From the NCBI GenBank assembly GCA_963720705.1, contig CAVRGJ010000002.1:434001-498000 (forward strand): DNA of 64,000 nucleotides, read 5' to 3'. The notes below the pieces were generated by a model, which saw only the letters and a list, made by a program, of their open reading frames with translations, was not told the origin of the DNA and searched no databases. Origin of the DNA: DASWJZ01 sp963720705. GTDB taxonomy: Bacteria; Pseudomonadota; Alphaproteobacteria; Rhizobiales; Afifellaceae. The position numbers and the translations under genes were made by a program. Of the stretch, positions 8,294 through 16,559 are shown piece by piece; the stretch's first letter is position 1; every line of letters begins with the position of its first letter.

Positions 8294-8557
8294 TCAGGCG
8301 ACGGCGCGGCGGCGCTCAAGGCAGCCGCCATGGTCCTTAAGCACGCGCTCCGTCGAGGGCGGATATCTTTCCAGCTTGCCCGCGGGCCGAATGGGGCGCG
8401 GCACGAGGTTGCCGCCGCAATTTGGGCAGACGCCGTGAAAGATCGCATCGGTGCAGTCGGCGCAGAACGTGCATTCGAAGGTGCAGATCCGTGCCTCGCG
8501 CGACGCCGGCGGGAGGTCGCGGTCGCAGCATTCGCAATTCGGCCTGAGCTGAAGCAT
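8294..8557 (-). CDS. DUF1272 domain cysteine-rich protein
   Basis: An 87-residue protein packed with metal-binding cysteines: CECCDRDLPP, CTFECTFCADC and CPNCGGNLVPRP. This is the DUF1272 signature, a small treble-clef-like zinc protein of unknown role; about 30 arginine-rich C-terminal residues follow. The ATG at 8557 is supported by GGAG 6 nt upstream. It is transcribed with the cytochrome b561 gene 30 bp upstream. Its stop is only a few bases from the cyclase stop on the other strand. Confidence 0.85.
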   Translation of the reverse strand: MLQLRPNCECCDRDLPPASREARICTFECTFCADCTDAIFHGVCPNCGGNLVPRPIRPAGKLERYPPSTERVLKDHGGCLERRRAVA

Positions 8558-8586
8558 CGCGAGCTCCTGTTCCTCCTTGCGGAATT

Positions 8587-9165
8587 CTAGCGGCGTGTCC
8601 CGACGAAGGGGAGCATCGAGAGAAGCACGGAATCGCGCATGATGAAATGATGGTAGAGCGCTGCCGCCGCGTGCAACCCGGCGACCCAGATGATGGCGTT
8701 GCCGAGCGTGGTGTGGAGCTCGGTGATCGTTCGGCCGAAATCGTGCGACAGCGTGAGGAACGGCCCGATCTCGCCGCCGAGGAACGTGACCGGATGGCCC
8801 TCGTACCAGGCGCCGAAGATGGCGGTGAGCGGCACGGCGGCGAGGAGCGCGTAGAGCAGCCAGTGGGTCAGCCGTGAGGCGAGATGCATCCAGGCTGGCA
8901 TTGGCGGCTCCTTCGGGGCGCGGTCGACGAGGCGCCAGAGAAGCCTGAGCGCGACGACGACAAAAACGAGAATGCCGATCGTCTCGTGCCAGCCGAGCAC
9001 TGACGCGCGCGTCGCCGAATAGACGCGGCTTTCCGGCCCGCCAGCACCGAGCAGGTAAGCGGCGCCGACCAGCAGGGCGGTCAGCCAATGGAAGGATTGG
9101 GAGACCGCGCTGTAGCGCGTCCGCGCGGTGGCGACGGGGATTGTTTGTGTGGCGGCAGCAGTCAC
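8587..9165 (-). CDS. Cytochrome b561 family protein
   Basis: This 192-residue four-helix membrane protein has haem-ligand histidines in the usual places: QSFHWLTALLVGAAYLLG, LGWHETIGILVFVVVALRLLWRL, the helix 3 histidine of LTHWLLYAL, and ELHTTLGNAIIWVAGLHAAAALYHHF. It should be a di-haem quinol oxidase that passes electrons across the inner membrane. A GTG start at 9165 has AAGGAG 8 nt upstream. The DUF1272 gene follows in the same transcript. A catalase or YceI partner, common elsewhere, is absent here. Confidence 0.9.
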   Translation of the reverse strand: MTAAATQTIPVATARTRYSAVSQSFHWLTALLVGAAYLLGAGGPESRVYSATRASVLGWHETIGILVFVVVALRLLWRLVDRAPKEPPMPAWMHLASRLTHWLLYALLAAVPLTAIFGAWYEGHPVTFLGGEIGPFLTLSHDFGRTITELHTTLGNAIIWVAGLHAAAALYHHFIMRDSVLLSMLPFVGTRR

Positions 9166-9321
9166 TGCGTTCGCTCCTTACCAGAGAATCGACTGTCAGA
9201 GCCCCCGGCCTCCTGCCTAGGCGAGAAGTGTCTCCAATGTTTGTCAATGCTTCGCGGGTCTGTCGCAAGAGCGCGCCGGTCGGTGCCGGGCTGACATGCG
9301 CGCGGGCGCAGGCGTGTTTTC

Positions 9322-9738
9322 TCAGCCCGCCGCCTCTTCGATGGTGTCAATGTCGTCGTCGGAGAGGCCGAAATGATGGCCGATCTCGTGGATCAACACA
9401 TTCGCGACGATGGCGCCGAGCGTCTCCTCGTGCTCCGCCCAATAATCCAGAATCGGGCGCCGGTAGAGCCAGATGCGGTTCGGCATTTCGCCGGTCTCCG
9501 GAACGGCCGAAGCGTGCGCGAGCCCGACACCCTGGAAGAGGCCGAGGATGTCGAACGGGGATTCCGCCTCAAGCTCGTCGACGACATCGTCTTCGGGGAA
9601 CTCAGCGATCGCGAACGTCACGTCGCCGACGAGCGCGCGGAACTCCGGCGCGAGGCCGTCGAAGGCTTGACGCGCCATCACCTCGAAGTCGTCGAGGGTC
9701 GGCGCCTCACGCGCGCTCCAAGGGTTTGCGGTGGACAT
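9322..9738 (-). CDS. Metallopeptidase family protein (zincin-like, DUF1025 type)
   Basis: A 138-residue protein with a conserved FGLSDDD segment after HEIGHHFG (about residues 117-124), the HExxH zinc motif of minimal gluzincin-like peptidases. The upstream PNRIWLYRRPILDYW and the acidic DVVDELEAESPFDILGLF are typical of this family, found across alphaproteobacteria and actinobacteria. Substrates are unknown. The start MSTANPWSAREAP at 9738 matches the family length. It is a monocistronic unit on the minus strand, divergent from the secreted-protein gene at 9940. Confidence 0.88.
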   Translation of the reverse strand: MSTANPWSAREAPTLDDFEVMARQAFDGLAPEFRALVGDVTFAIAEFPEDDVVDELEAESPFDILGLFQGVGLAHASAVPETGEMPNRIWLYRRPILDYWAEHEETLGAIVANVLIHEIGHHFGLSDDDIDTIEEAAG

Positions 9739-9939
9739 GGCGGAGAGATAGCGGCGGAGCCAGGCGGATGGAAGCCTGTGCCTGGCGGGTTCGCGTTCGG
9801 CGCAAACCTTACGGAGATTTAAGCCGGGGAGGCAGGAACCGGAGACCCAAAGGGCAATTCTTTGTCGCGGGGGACGGTGATCGTGCGCGCGGCGATCTCC
9901 TCCGGTCCGCGGACACGATCGAATTTGGAGCCCACGAAC

Positions 9940-10302
9940 ATGAAGACAATCCTGATGCTTGCCGCCGCGATGGCGGTCGGCATGGTTATGGCCTCCTCGG
10001 CCGCCAGCGCGGCCACGACGGGCATCAACGGCTGCTACCTGATGCTCCCCAACCAGGTCATCCTGACCTGTGAGAAAGCCGGACCGTCGGCAGCGGGAGA
10101 ACGCTTCGGCGCGACGAACTCGTCCGCGACTTAGAACCAGCCCGCGGCACCCCTCTACACCGGCTCGATCAGGACCAGCGGCGCCGCACCCGCCCAAGGC
10201 CAGATGGAGATGGTCGACAGCGAGCAGAAGTGCCGGCCCGGCGCATACTGGATCCTGCACAACCCGAACGACGACATACCGATGGCGTGTCCGTCGTCCT
10301 AA
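9940..10302 (+). pseudogene. Small secreted Cys-containing protein interrupted by an in-frame TAG
   Basis: The ATG at 9940 (GGAG 9 nt upstream) starts a clear signal peptide, MKTILMLAAAMAVGMVMASS followed by AASA. The mature part is INGCYLMLPNQVILTCEKAG and so on, stopping at TAG 10132-10134. The same frame then stays open for 55 more codons to TAA at 10300-10302 and adds two cysteines (QKCRPGAYWIL and MACPSS), for four in total. The product is therefore either a 64-residue truncation or a 120-residue protein with a nonsense mutation or sequencing error. No family recognised. A strong hairpin follows at 10310-10343. Confidence 0.6.
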
Positions 10303-10309
10303 GCGAGGT

Positions 10310-10343
10310 CGCCAGAGCGGCCGCAGCGATCGCCGCTCTGGCG
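10310..10343. terminator. Intergenic stem-loop between convergent genes
   Basis: CGCCAGAGCGGC (10310-10321) pairs perfectly with GCCGCTCTGGCG (10332-10343), with a 10-nt loop. It lies between the stop of the small secreted protein and the stop of leuC. No long T-run is present on either side, so the terminator role is inferred from position. Confidence 0.5.
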
Positions 10344-10364
10344 CGTATCTTGGACTGACGGGCG

Positions 10365-11768
10365 TCAGCGCCAGTCGCGGACGTCGACGAAGTGCCCGGC
10401 AATCGCCGCCGCCGCGGCCATTGCCGGCGAGACGAGGTGCGTTCGGCCCTTGTAGCCCTGACGGCCCTCGAAATTGCGATTCGAGGTGGAGGCGCAGCGC
10501 TCCTCCGGCTTCAGCTTGTCGGCATTCATCGCAAGGCACATCGAGCAGCCCGGCTCGCGCCACTCGAAGCCGGCGGCCTTGAAGATCTTGTCGAGCCCTT
10601 CCGCCTCCGCCGCAGCCTTTACCAGGCCCGAGCCCGGCACGACCATCGCCGAGAGGTTCTCATTGACGTGGCGACCCTCGACGATTTTGGCGGCGGCGCG
10701 CAAGTCCTCCAAGCGGCCGTTGGTGCACGAGCCGATGAAAATGCGGTCGAGCTTGATGTCGGTGATCTTGGTGCCGGGGGTGAGGCCCATATATTCGAGC
10801 GCGCGCCACTTCGAATGACGCCGCGTTTCGTCCTCTATCCTGTCGGGATCGGGGACGGCGCCGGTCACCGAGACGACATCCTCCGGCGACGAGCCCCAGG
10901 TGACGACAGGCGGCAGGTTGGCGCCATCGAGCTTCACTTCGCGGTCGAACTTGGCACCGTCCTCCGTCGGCAGCGTGTCCCAAAAAGCGCGCGCCATATC
11001 CCAAGCTTTGCCCTTCGGCGCGCGCGGGCGGTCCTTGATGTAGGCGTAGGTGGTCTCGTCCGGAGCGACCATGCCGGCGCGGGCGCCGCCTTCGATCGAC
11101 ATGTTGCAGACGGTCATGCGGCCTTCCATCGAAAGCGAACGGATCACGTCGCCGGAATATTCGATGACGCTGCCGGTGCCGCCGGCGGTGCCGATCTCGC
11201 CGATGATCGAAAGGATCACGTCCTTTGCGGTCACGCCGTCCGGCAGCGTGCCGCTGACGGAGACGCGCATGTTCTTCGCCTTCCTCTGGATCAGGGTCTG
11301 CGTGGCGAGCACGTGCTCGACCTCGCTCGTGCCGATGCCGATGGCGAGCGCGCCGAAGGCACCGTGCGTCGACGTGTGGCTGTCGCCGCAGACGATGGTC
11401 ATGCCGGGGAGCGTGAAACCCTGCTCCGGGCCGATGATGTGGACGATGCCCTGACGGCGATCGAGCTCGTTGAAATATTCGACGCCGAAATCGCTGGCAT
11501 TGCGGGCCAGCGTTTCGACTTGGAGCCTCGACTCCGGATCGTCGATGCCGTGGCTGCGGTCGGTCGTCGGCACGTTGTGGTCGACGACGGCGAGCGTCTT
11601 CTCCGGCGCGCGCACCTTGCGATCTGCCATGCGCAAGCCCTCGAAGGCCTGCGGGCTGGTGACCTCGTGCACGAGATGGCGGTCGATATAGAGGAGACAG
11701 GTGCCGTCCGGCCGGGTGTCGACGACGTGGTCGTCCCAGATCTTGTCGTAGAGGGTTTTCGGTTGCAT
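10365..11768 (-). CDS. leuC: 3-isopropylmalate dehydratase large subunit
   Basis: This 467-residue aconitase-family subunit isomerises 2- to 3-isopropylmalate in leucine synthesis. The three 4Fe-4S cysteines are visible, one in IGSCTNGR and two in EPGCSMCLAMN. MQPKTLYDKIWDDHVV is the standard LeuC N-terminus, so the ATG at 11768 was taken. The enzyme needs the small subunit LeuD, which is not in this window, although leuB and asd lie about 13 kb away on the other strand; in many Rhizobiales these genes are closer together. The leader region is long (promoter near 11998-12026). Confidence 0.97.
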   Translation of the reverse strand: MQPKTLYDKIWDDHVVDTRPDGTCLLYIDRHLVHEVTSPQAFEGLRMADRKVRAPEKTLAVVDHNVPTTDRSHGIDDPESRLQVETLARNASDFGVEYFNELDRRQGIVHIIGPEQGFTLPGMTIVCGDSHTSTHGAFGALAIGIGTSEVEHVLATQTLIQRKAKNMRVSVSGTLPDGVTAKDVILSIIGEIGTAGGTGSVIEYSGDVIRSLSMEGRMTVCNMSIEGGARAGMVAPDETTYAYIKDRPRAPKGKAWDMARAFWDTLPTEDGAKFDREVKLDGANLPPVVTWGSSPEDVVSVTGAVPDPDRIEDETRRHSKWRALEYMGLTPGTKITDIKLDRIFIGSCTNGRLEDLRAAAKIVEGRHVNENLSAMVVPGSGLVKAAAEAEGLDKIFKAAGFEWREPGCSMCLAMNADKLKPEERCASTSNRNFEGRQGYKGRTHLVSPAMAAAAAIAGHFVDVRDWR

Positions 11769-12079
11769 CGAATTGTTCTCGCTTCGCTCGTTCCTTTGCT
11801 TCACGCGATCGGCGGCGCCGGGCCGCAAGACTCAGCGAGCGAGGAGCGAGCCGTCGGAGGCACAAAGCCGCGCGAAAAACCGCCAGGGCAGGCGCGCGTG
11901 ATCACCAAGCGCCGCGAAGGCGCGCGTCGAATGCGCGGCGCCGCTTTGCGCGGGCGCGAAGCGTGCGCTAGTTGCCGGTCGGTTGGCCATGCGCGCCTAT
12001 ATAGCAACGCCGTCTCGGTGTCTCAATGCGGGGCGCCTGCCGGAGTTGCGGAAGTGAGGGCGGTCGGCTAAAGGAAGCC
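11769..12079. other. Long divergent intergenic region between leuC and the phosphodiester glycosidase gene
   Basis: This 311-bp stretch holds the leuC promoter and a leader of about 220 nt. On the minus strand an ATG at 11990 begins a 52-codon frame ending at 11832 (MANRPATSARFAPAQSG at its start). It has no leucine run and no known homology, so a translated leader peptide is possible but unsupported. I see no riboswitch or attenuator hairpin. Confidence 0.4.
11998..12026 (-). promoter_or_regulatory. Sigma70-type promoter for leuC
   Basis: On the minus strand TTGAGA (12026-12021), a 17-nt spacer and TATATA (12003-11998) form a near-consensus housekeeping promoter. Transcription would start near 11990, giving leuC an untranslated leader of about 220 nt. 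Confidence 0.55.
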
Positions 12080-12841
12080 ATGGTTACGATTCGCCTTCTT
12101 TTCGCGCTCCTCCCAGGGCTTTTGCTCGCGGCTGCGCCGGCCTCGGCCGAGTGTCGGAGCGAGAGCTTCGAGGGGGCGGATTACACGGTCTGCAGCTTCG
12201 ATCTCGCGAAGGACGATCTGAGGCTCTTCTGGAAGGATTCGGGGGGAGCGCCCTATAAGACCTTCGACGCGCTCGCCGACGCGCTGAAGGGCCAAGGCCT
12301 GACGCTTTCCTTTGCGATGAACGCGGGCATGTACGGCGCGGACTTCGCGCCGATCGGACTCTACGTGGAGGAGGGGCGGGAGCTCAAGCACGCAAACACC
12401 AAGACGCTCACGGGAGCGCCGAGCCAGATCCCGAATTTCTACAAGAAGCCGAACGGCGTCTTCTACGTCGCCGGCAAGACGGCCGGCATTCTTGCGACGG
12501 AGGCGTTCCTGGCGGCGCGGCCCGACGCGCGCTTCGCCACGCAGTCCGGCCCGACGCTCGTCATCGACGGCGAAATCCACCCGGCCTTCATCGAGGGCTC
12601 GACCGACTTGAAGCAGCGCGACGGCGTCGGGCTCTCAAGCCCGACCGCGGTCACGTTCGCGATCAGCGAAGGCGCGGTGAATTTCTACGACTTCGCGCGC
12701 TTCTTCCGCGATCATCTCGGTTGCCCGAACGCGCTCTTCCTCGACGGCGGTTCGGCGCCCGGGATTTTCGATCCCGCGGCCGATCGCGACGATCCGCCCG
12801 GCCACGGCGGCTACGGGCCGATCGTGGCGGTGGTGAAGTAA
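12080..12841 (+). CDS. Phosphodiester glycosidase family protein (NAGPA/DUF2233), secreted
   Basis: A 253-residue protein with an N-terminal signal peptide (MVTIRLLFALLPGLLLAAA then PASA) and a NAGPA-type domain. Typical strands include LSFAMNAGMYGADFAPIGLY, PNGVFYV, ATQSGPTLVIDGEIHPAF and, near the C-terminus, CPNALFLDGGSAPGIF, the conserved DGG of the active-site loop. Homologues hydrolyse phosphodiester-linked sugars, but the bacterial substrates are not known. The start at 12080 follows AAGGA by about 5 nt; upstream in-frame sequence lacks a leader character. Its 3' end overlaps the convergent QueA-like gene by 31 bp. Confidence 0.85.
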   Translation: MVTIRLLFALLPGLLLAAAPASAECRSESFEGADYTVCSFDLAKDDLRLFWKDSGGAPYKTFDALADALKGQGLTLSFAMNAGMYGADFAPIGLYVEEGRELKHANTKTLTGAPSQIPNFYKKPNGVFYVAGKTAGILATEAFLAARPDARFATQSGPTLVIDGEIHPAFIEGSTDLKQRDGVGLSSPTAVTFAISEGAVNFYDFARFFRDHLGCPNALFLDGGSAPGIFDPAADRDDPPGHGGYGPIVAVVK

Positions 12842-13916
12842 CGCTTCGCGACACCTGCAGCGCGCGGTGCGCGGCGCCGGCGGCGGATGCGCGGCATGCG
12901 CTCAACCAGCACCGAGTCGCCGAATTCGTGATTGCGGTAGCCGCGCGCCTCCGTCGCTGCCGCCATCCTGCCGAGCGATGCATCGTCGGCGAAGGCGCGG
13001 AGCAGCTCGTAGTGGCTCTCGCCCGGCGCGTGCACGCCGGAGAGAATGGCGTCGGCGACTCGAAGCAACGTATGCGGGCCGATCAGCGCCGTCGCGATCC
13101 CATCGCCGGCGCGCACGATGCCGCGGCGGACGCCCGCCGCTTCAAGCGCCCGGACGGTTGTTGTGCCGATGGCGATCACGCGGCCGCCGGCCGCCTTGGT
13201 GCGCGCGATGGCGGCAGCGGTCTTCGCGGGGATGACGAAGGGCTCGTCGAAGGGGAGCCGGCGGTCGAGCGCCGCGTCGCCGGTCGAGGAAATGCCGGCG
13301 GCGAGCGTCAGCGTCGCAAAGCCGATGCCGCGCTCGCGGAACGCGTCGAGCATCTTCCAGTCGAGCGCGAGGCCGGCGGAGGGCGCCTCGAAGGCGACGG
13401 GGCGTGCGGCGATTGCGGTCCAGACGTCCCAAAGCCGAAGCGGCTCTGGCACGTGTGCGTACTGAATGGGGCGTCCATGCCGGGCGATCCCGGCCCAGAC
13501 GTCTTCGCGGGCTGCATCGAACCGGATGGCGACGAGGCGCGGATGACTGAGAACATCCTCGACAATTGCACTCAGCGGTCCGAACGAAATCCGGTCGCCG
13601 CGGCGAAGCGGCGGAGGAGGGGGGCGGTCTTCGGTCCGCGTGCGGTGATCGCCGGCGCCGAAGGCGATCGCAACGAAGCGCGTCGGATCGCCGAGCCTAT
13701 TCCACGCTGCAAGCCTGAGCTCGACGGGCGCACCGCTCTCGGCATGCGTGCCGAGAAGGCTCGCCGGCAACGTCGCCGCATCGTTGGCGACGACGAGATC
13801 GCCACGCCTGAGCAGCGCCGGCAGGTCGATCGCCGCGCGGCGTGGCGGATGGTGCCGTCTGCCGCTACGGCAAGGAGCTTCGGCGACTGCCGTTCGGGGC
13901 TTGATGCGGAGATCAT
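12811..13916 (-). pseudogene. QueA-like S-adenosylmethionine:tRNA ribosyltransferase-isomerase family gene, frameshifted near its 5' end
   Basis: The N-terminus (ATG 13916: MISASSPERQSPKLLAVAAD, then GTIRHAA) is in one frame, and the rest (IDLPALLRRGDLVVANDAAT and onward) is in another. The break lies at about 13831-13842 in a GC-rich tract, and adding one base restores a 368-residue protein. The body has QueA landmarks: GDLVVANDAATLPASL, AIGTTTVRALE and the SGVHAPGESHYELLRAF segment. True QueA inserts epoxyqueuosine precursors into tRNA; this subfamily is divergent and may be a paralogue. Its ATG overlaps the TGA of the upstream SDR gene (ATGA), which confirms the start and suggests coupling. 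Confidence 0.75.
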
Positions 13917-14626
13917 GCCGCCTCCGGCGAAAGCGCCAGACGCTCGGGCAGCGCCGCGGTGATAGCGTCGATCAGCTCCGCCGCGGAATCCTCCGGCCGT
14001 TTCAGTGTCGCCGGGTCGGCGTCGGGGACCGCAAGTGCGTGGAGCGGCGTATCCATGTCGCCGGGATCGACCGACAGGAAACGCACGCCGTCAGCGCGCG
14101 CTTCCTCCGCCCAAATCGACGTCATGTGGCGGAGTGCCGCTTTGCTCGCGCCGTAGGCGCCCCAGCCGGGATAGGCGCTGATCGCAGCGTCGCTCGAGAT
14201 GTTGAGCACGACTGCGCCGCGCCCTTCGCGCGCCGAGGCGGCAAGCGCGCCGAAGAGCGCCTTCGTCAGTCGGAACGCGCCGAGGACATTGATCTGCAGC
14301 GCGTCGGCGAATTCCTCGCACTCGGTGTCGGCGAGGAGCGCAAGCGGCACGGGGCCGAGGCTCGACGCGTTGTTGATCAAGACATCGAGGCCGCCGAGAC
14401 CGCCGTTTATCTGCAACGCGATCGGATAGATGTCGTCCTTACAGCCGACATCGCCCACGATGCCGAAGGCACCGGTCGCCTTCGCCGTTTTTGCGACCGC
14501 TTCCGCCGTGCGGGCGACGAAGGCAACGCGTGCGCCGCGCGCCGAAAACTCTTGCACCAGCGCCAATCCGAGGCCGGAAGTTCCGCCGGTGATCGCGACG
14601 CGGAGGCCGCTGAGATCCGTTTGCAT
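13913..14626 (-). CDS. Short-chain dehydrogenase/reductase, likely SoxR target
   Basis: This 237-residue classical SDR has the cofactor motif TGGTSGLG (about 12-19), NNASSLG (about 85-91) and the catalytic Ser...Tyr-x-x-x-Lys in NISSD and WGAYGASKAALRHM. The start at 14626 has AAGGAG 7 nt upstream. It is divergent from soxR, and the only promoter in the 83-bp gap facing it has the 19-bp spacer with an inverted repeat typical of MerR-family activation. The stop overlaps the QueA-like start, so the two are co-transcribed. The substrate is unknown; a role in redox-cycling drug detoxification fits SoxR control. Confidence 0.92.
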   Translation of the reverse strand: MQTDLSGLRVAITGGTSGLGLALVQEFSARGARVAFVARTAEAVAKTAKATGAFGIVGDVGCKDDIYPIALQINGGLGGLDVLINNASSLGPVPLALLADTECEEFADALQINVLGAFRLTKALFGALAASAREGRGAVVLNISSDAAISAYPGWGAYGASKAALRHMTSIWAEEARADGVRFLSVDPGDMDTPLHALAVPDADPATLKRPEDSAAELIDAITAALPERLALSPEAA

Positions 14627-14652
14627 GTCGAGGCTCCTTCCTGGGAGCTTCT

Positions 14653-14683
14653 TTGCTACAAGTTCAAGTGAACTTGAAGTCAA
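14653..14683 (-). promoter_or_regulatory. SoxR-type operator and promoter driving the SDR gene
   Basis: A perfect inverted repeat, CAAGTTCA-AG-TGAACTTG (14659-14676), fills the spacer between TTGACT (-35, minus strand, 14683-14678) and TAGCAA (-10, 14658-14653). The spacer is 19 bp, the overlong spacing that MerR-family activators such as SoxR correct by DNA distortion. The core CAAGTT/AACTTG matches known SoxR boxes. Confidence 0.8.
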
Positions 14684-14709
14684 GCGGAATTTGTGCTTCC
14701 TTGCCGCAC

Positions 14710-15144
14710 ATGGAAACCGTGCTCGCGATTGCCGAGGTCGCGCGCCGCAGCGGCGTCGCCTCCTCCGCGCTCCGCTTCTATGAAGAGAAGGGGCTGATTA
14801 CGTCGGAGCGCGCCGGTTCCGGCCACCGCCGCTATCCGCGCTCGGCGCTCCGGCGCATCGCCTTCATCGTGTTCGCGCAGAAGATTGGGCTCTCGCTCGA
14901 CGAGATCGGCGCGGAGCTTGCAAAGCTCCCGCCCGACCGCGTGCCGACGCGCGGCGACTGGGCGCGGCTTTCAGGCGGCTGGAAGAAGCGCATCGACGCG
15001 CGGATCGCCGAGCTCGAGCGCCTGCGCGACGGGCTCACCGAATGCATCGGCTGCGGATGTCTCTCGATCGACCGCTGCAAGTTTGCCAATCCCGCCGACC
15101 ACGCCGCACGCATGGGGCCGGGGCCGAGATATTGGATGGGATAG
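14710..15144 (+). CDS. soxR: Redox-sensitive transcriptional activator SoxR
   Basis: A 144-residue MerR-family regulator. The N-terminal winged helix is present (LAIAEVARRSGVASSALRFY, then EEKGLI), followed by a dimerisation helix and the SoxR-specific [2Fe-2S] cluster motif CIGCGCLSIDRC (about residues 116-127). SoxR is oxidised by redox-cycling compounds and then activates target promoters. The ATG at 14710 gives the standard length. No soxS is present, as expected outside enterics; the adjacent SDR is the evident direct target through the operator between them. Confidence 0.95.
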   Translation: METVLAIAEVARRSGVASSALRFYEEKGLITSERAGSGHRRYPRSALRRIAFIVFAQKIGLSLDEIGAELAKLPPDRVPTRGDWARLSGGWKKRIDARIAELERLRDGLTECIGCGCLSIDRCKFANPADHAARMGPGPRYWMG

Positions 15145-15158
15145 GCGCAAACGAAAAG

Positions 15159-15174
15159 CGGCGCTCGAGCGCCG
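15159..15174. terminator. Bidirectional terminator-like hairpin between soxR and rplS
   Basis: The 16-bp palindrome CGGCGCTCGAGCGCCG is flanked by AAAAG on one side and TTCTT on the other, between two convergent stops. The T-tract is short, so termination strength is uncertain. Confidence 0.55.
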
Positions 15175-15211
15175 TTCTTGAAATTCACTGGATCGAAAGC
15201 GCAGTCCTGGC

Positions 15212-15697
15212 TTACGCCTTGGCTTCCGCCGGCGTGGCAGCAGCGGCCTCGGCGGCCGCGGCTTCCTTCTCCGCCTCCGCCGCGGCGCGCTCGGCCGCGA
15301 GCTGATCGCGCATGTCCTCGTTGAGCTTCTTGGCGCGCGCGTTCGACGCCTCGCCGATGCGCGCCGACTTGCCGCGCAGCCCGCGCAGATAATAGAGCTT
15401 GGCGCGGCGGACCTTGCCGCGGCGCACGACCTCGACCTTCTCCACCATCGGCGAATAGACCGGGAAGACGCGCTCCACGCCCTCGCCGTAGGAGATCTTG
15501 CGCACGGTGAAGCTCTCGTTGATGCCGCCGCCGGAGCGCCCGATCACCACGCCCTCATAGGCCTGGAGACGCGTGCGCGTGCCTTCCGTGACGCGCACAT
15601 GGACGCGCACGGTATCGCCCGCCTCAAACGCGGGCAGCGTGCGCTTCGCGGCGACGGATGCGATCTCCGCCTGCTCGATCTTCTCTACGAGGTTCAT
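15212..15697 (-). CDS. rplS: 50S ribosomal protein L19
   Basis: This 161-residue protein starts MNLVEKIEQAEIASVAAKRT and contains the L19 core, including FEAGDTVRVHVRVTEG, RLQAYEGVVIGRSGGGI, NESFTVRKISYGEGVERVFP and the RRGKVRRAKLYYLRGL tail of the domain. It sits at the 30S-50S interface. After residue about 120 comes an Ala/Glu-rich extension common in alphaproteobacterial L19. It is the last gene of rpsP-rimM-(ABM)-trmD-rplS, 168 bp after trmD. Confidence 0.97.
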   Translation of the reverse strand: MNLVEKIEQAEIASVAAKRTLPAFEAGDTVRVHVRVTEGTRTRLQAYEGVVIGRSGGGINESFTVRKISYGEGVERVFPVYSPMVEKVEVVRRGKVRRAKLYYLRGLRGKSARIGEASNARAKKLNEDMRDQLAAERAAAEAEKEAAAAEAAAATPAEAKA

Positions 15698-15865
15698 CGG
15701 CTTCGTCCTATTCCCAAGCGCATCGACCCGGCGCCGACCGGGGCGCGCATCGTTCTCTCGTCGTTCGGAGTTGGCGCGCATATACACATTCAAAGTCGCG
15801 CTGTCGATGGCCGGGAGGCGCAAAAACGTGCGGCGGACGGCGGGTTCTGGCGCCGTTAACGGCTG

Positions 15866-16558
15866 CTAGGTGCGGCGCTTCGCCCAGAGGTCGGGGCGGC
15901 GTTCCTTGGTCAGGCGCTCCGCCTCGGCGCGGCGCCACGCGGCGATCTTCGCGTGATGGCCGGAATTCAGCACGTCCGGGATGGCGCGGCCTTCGAAATC
16001 CTGCGGGCGAGTGTAGTGCGGGTACTCGAGGAGGCCCTCCTCGAAGCTTTCCTCCGCGGCGGATTCCTCCGCACCCATCACCCCGGGGAGAAGGCGCACA
16101 CAGGCGTCGAGGAGAACCATCGCCGCGAGCTCGCCGCCGGAAAGCACGTAGTCGCCGACTGAGACTTCCTCGAGATTGCGGGCTTCGATGACGCGCTCGT
16201 CGACGCCTTCGAAGCGCCCGCAGACGATGAGTGCGCCCGGTCCTTCGGCGAGCGCACGAACGCGCGCCTGGGTCAGCGGCACGCCGCGGGGGCTCATAAG
16301 AAGGCGCGGACGATCGTCATCCGCGCCGCTCGCCGCGTCGATGGCGGCAGCGAGCACGTCGGCGCGCATCACCATGCCGGCGCCGCCGCCGGCCGGGGTG
16401 TCGTCGACCAAGCGATGCGCGCCGATCCCGTGGTCTCGGATGTTTCTGACCTCAAGCGCCCAGGTGCCCGCTTCGAGCGCCCTGCCGGAGAGACTCGCGC
16501 AAAGCGGCCCCGGAAACATGTCCGGATAGAGCGTCAGCACCGTCGCGCGGAAGGTCAT
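15866..16558 (-). CDS. trmD: tRNA (guanine37-N1)-methyltransferase
   Basis: A 230-residue SPOUT methyltransferase that methylates G37 of tRNAs. MTFRATVLTLYPDMFPGPL is the standard N-terminus. The deep-knot SAM site is visible in LIVCGRFEGVDERVIE and SVGDYVLSGGELAAMVLLD. The catalytic Asp lies in the GAEESAAEESFEEGLLEYPH / YTRP region typical of TrmD. The start at 16558 follows the stop of the small ABM-domain gene by 1 bp, so the two are tightly coupled. Confidence 0.97.
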   Translation of the reverse strand: MTFRATVLTLYPDMFPGPLCASLSGRALEAGTWALEVRNIRDHGIGAHRLVDDTPAGGGAGMVMRADVLAAAIDAASGADDDRPRLLMSPRGVPLTQARVRALAEGPGALIVCGRFEGVDERVIEARNLEEVSVGDYVLSGGELAAMVLLDACVRLLPGVMGAEESAAEESFEEGLLEYPHYTRPQDFEGRAIPDVLNSGHHAKIAAWRRAEAERLTKERRPDLWAKRRT

Positions 16559-16559
16559 C

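Noticed and set aside
11832..11990. Leucine attenuator peptide before leuC
   Set aside because: The 52-codon frame has no run of leucine codons and no terminator/antiterminator pair was seen.
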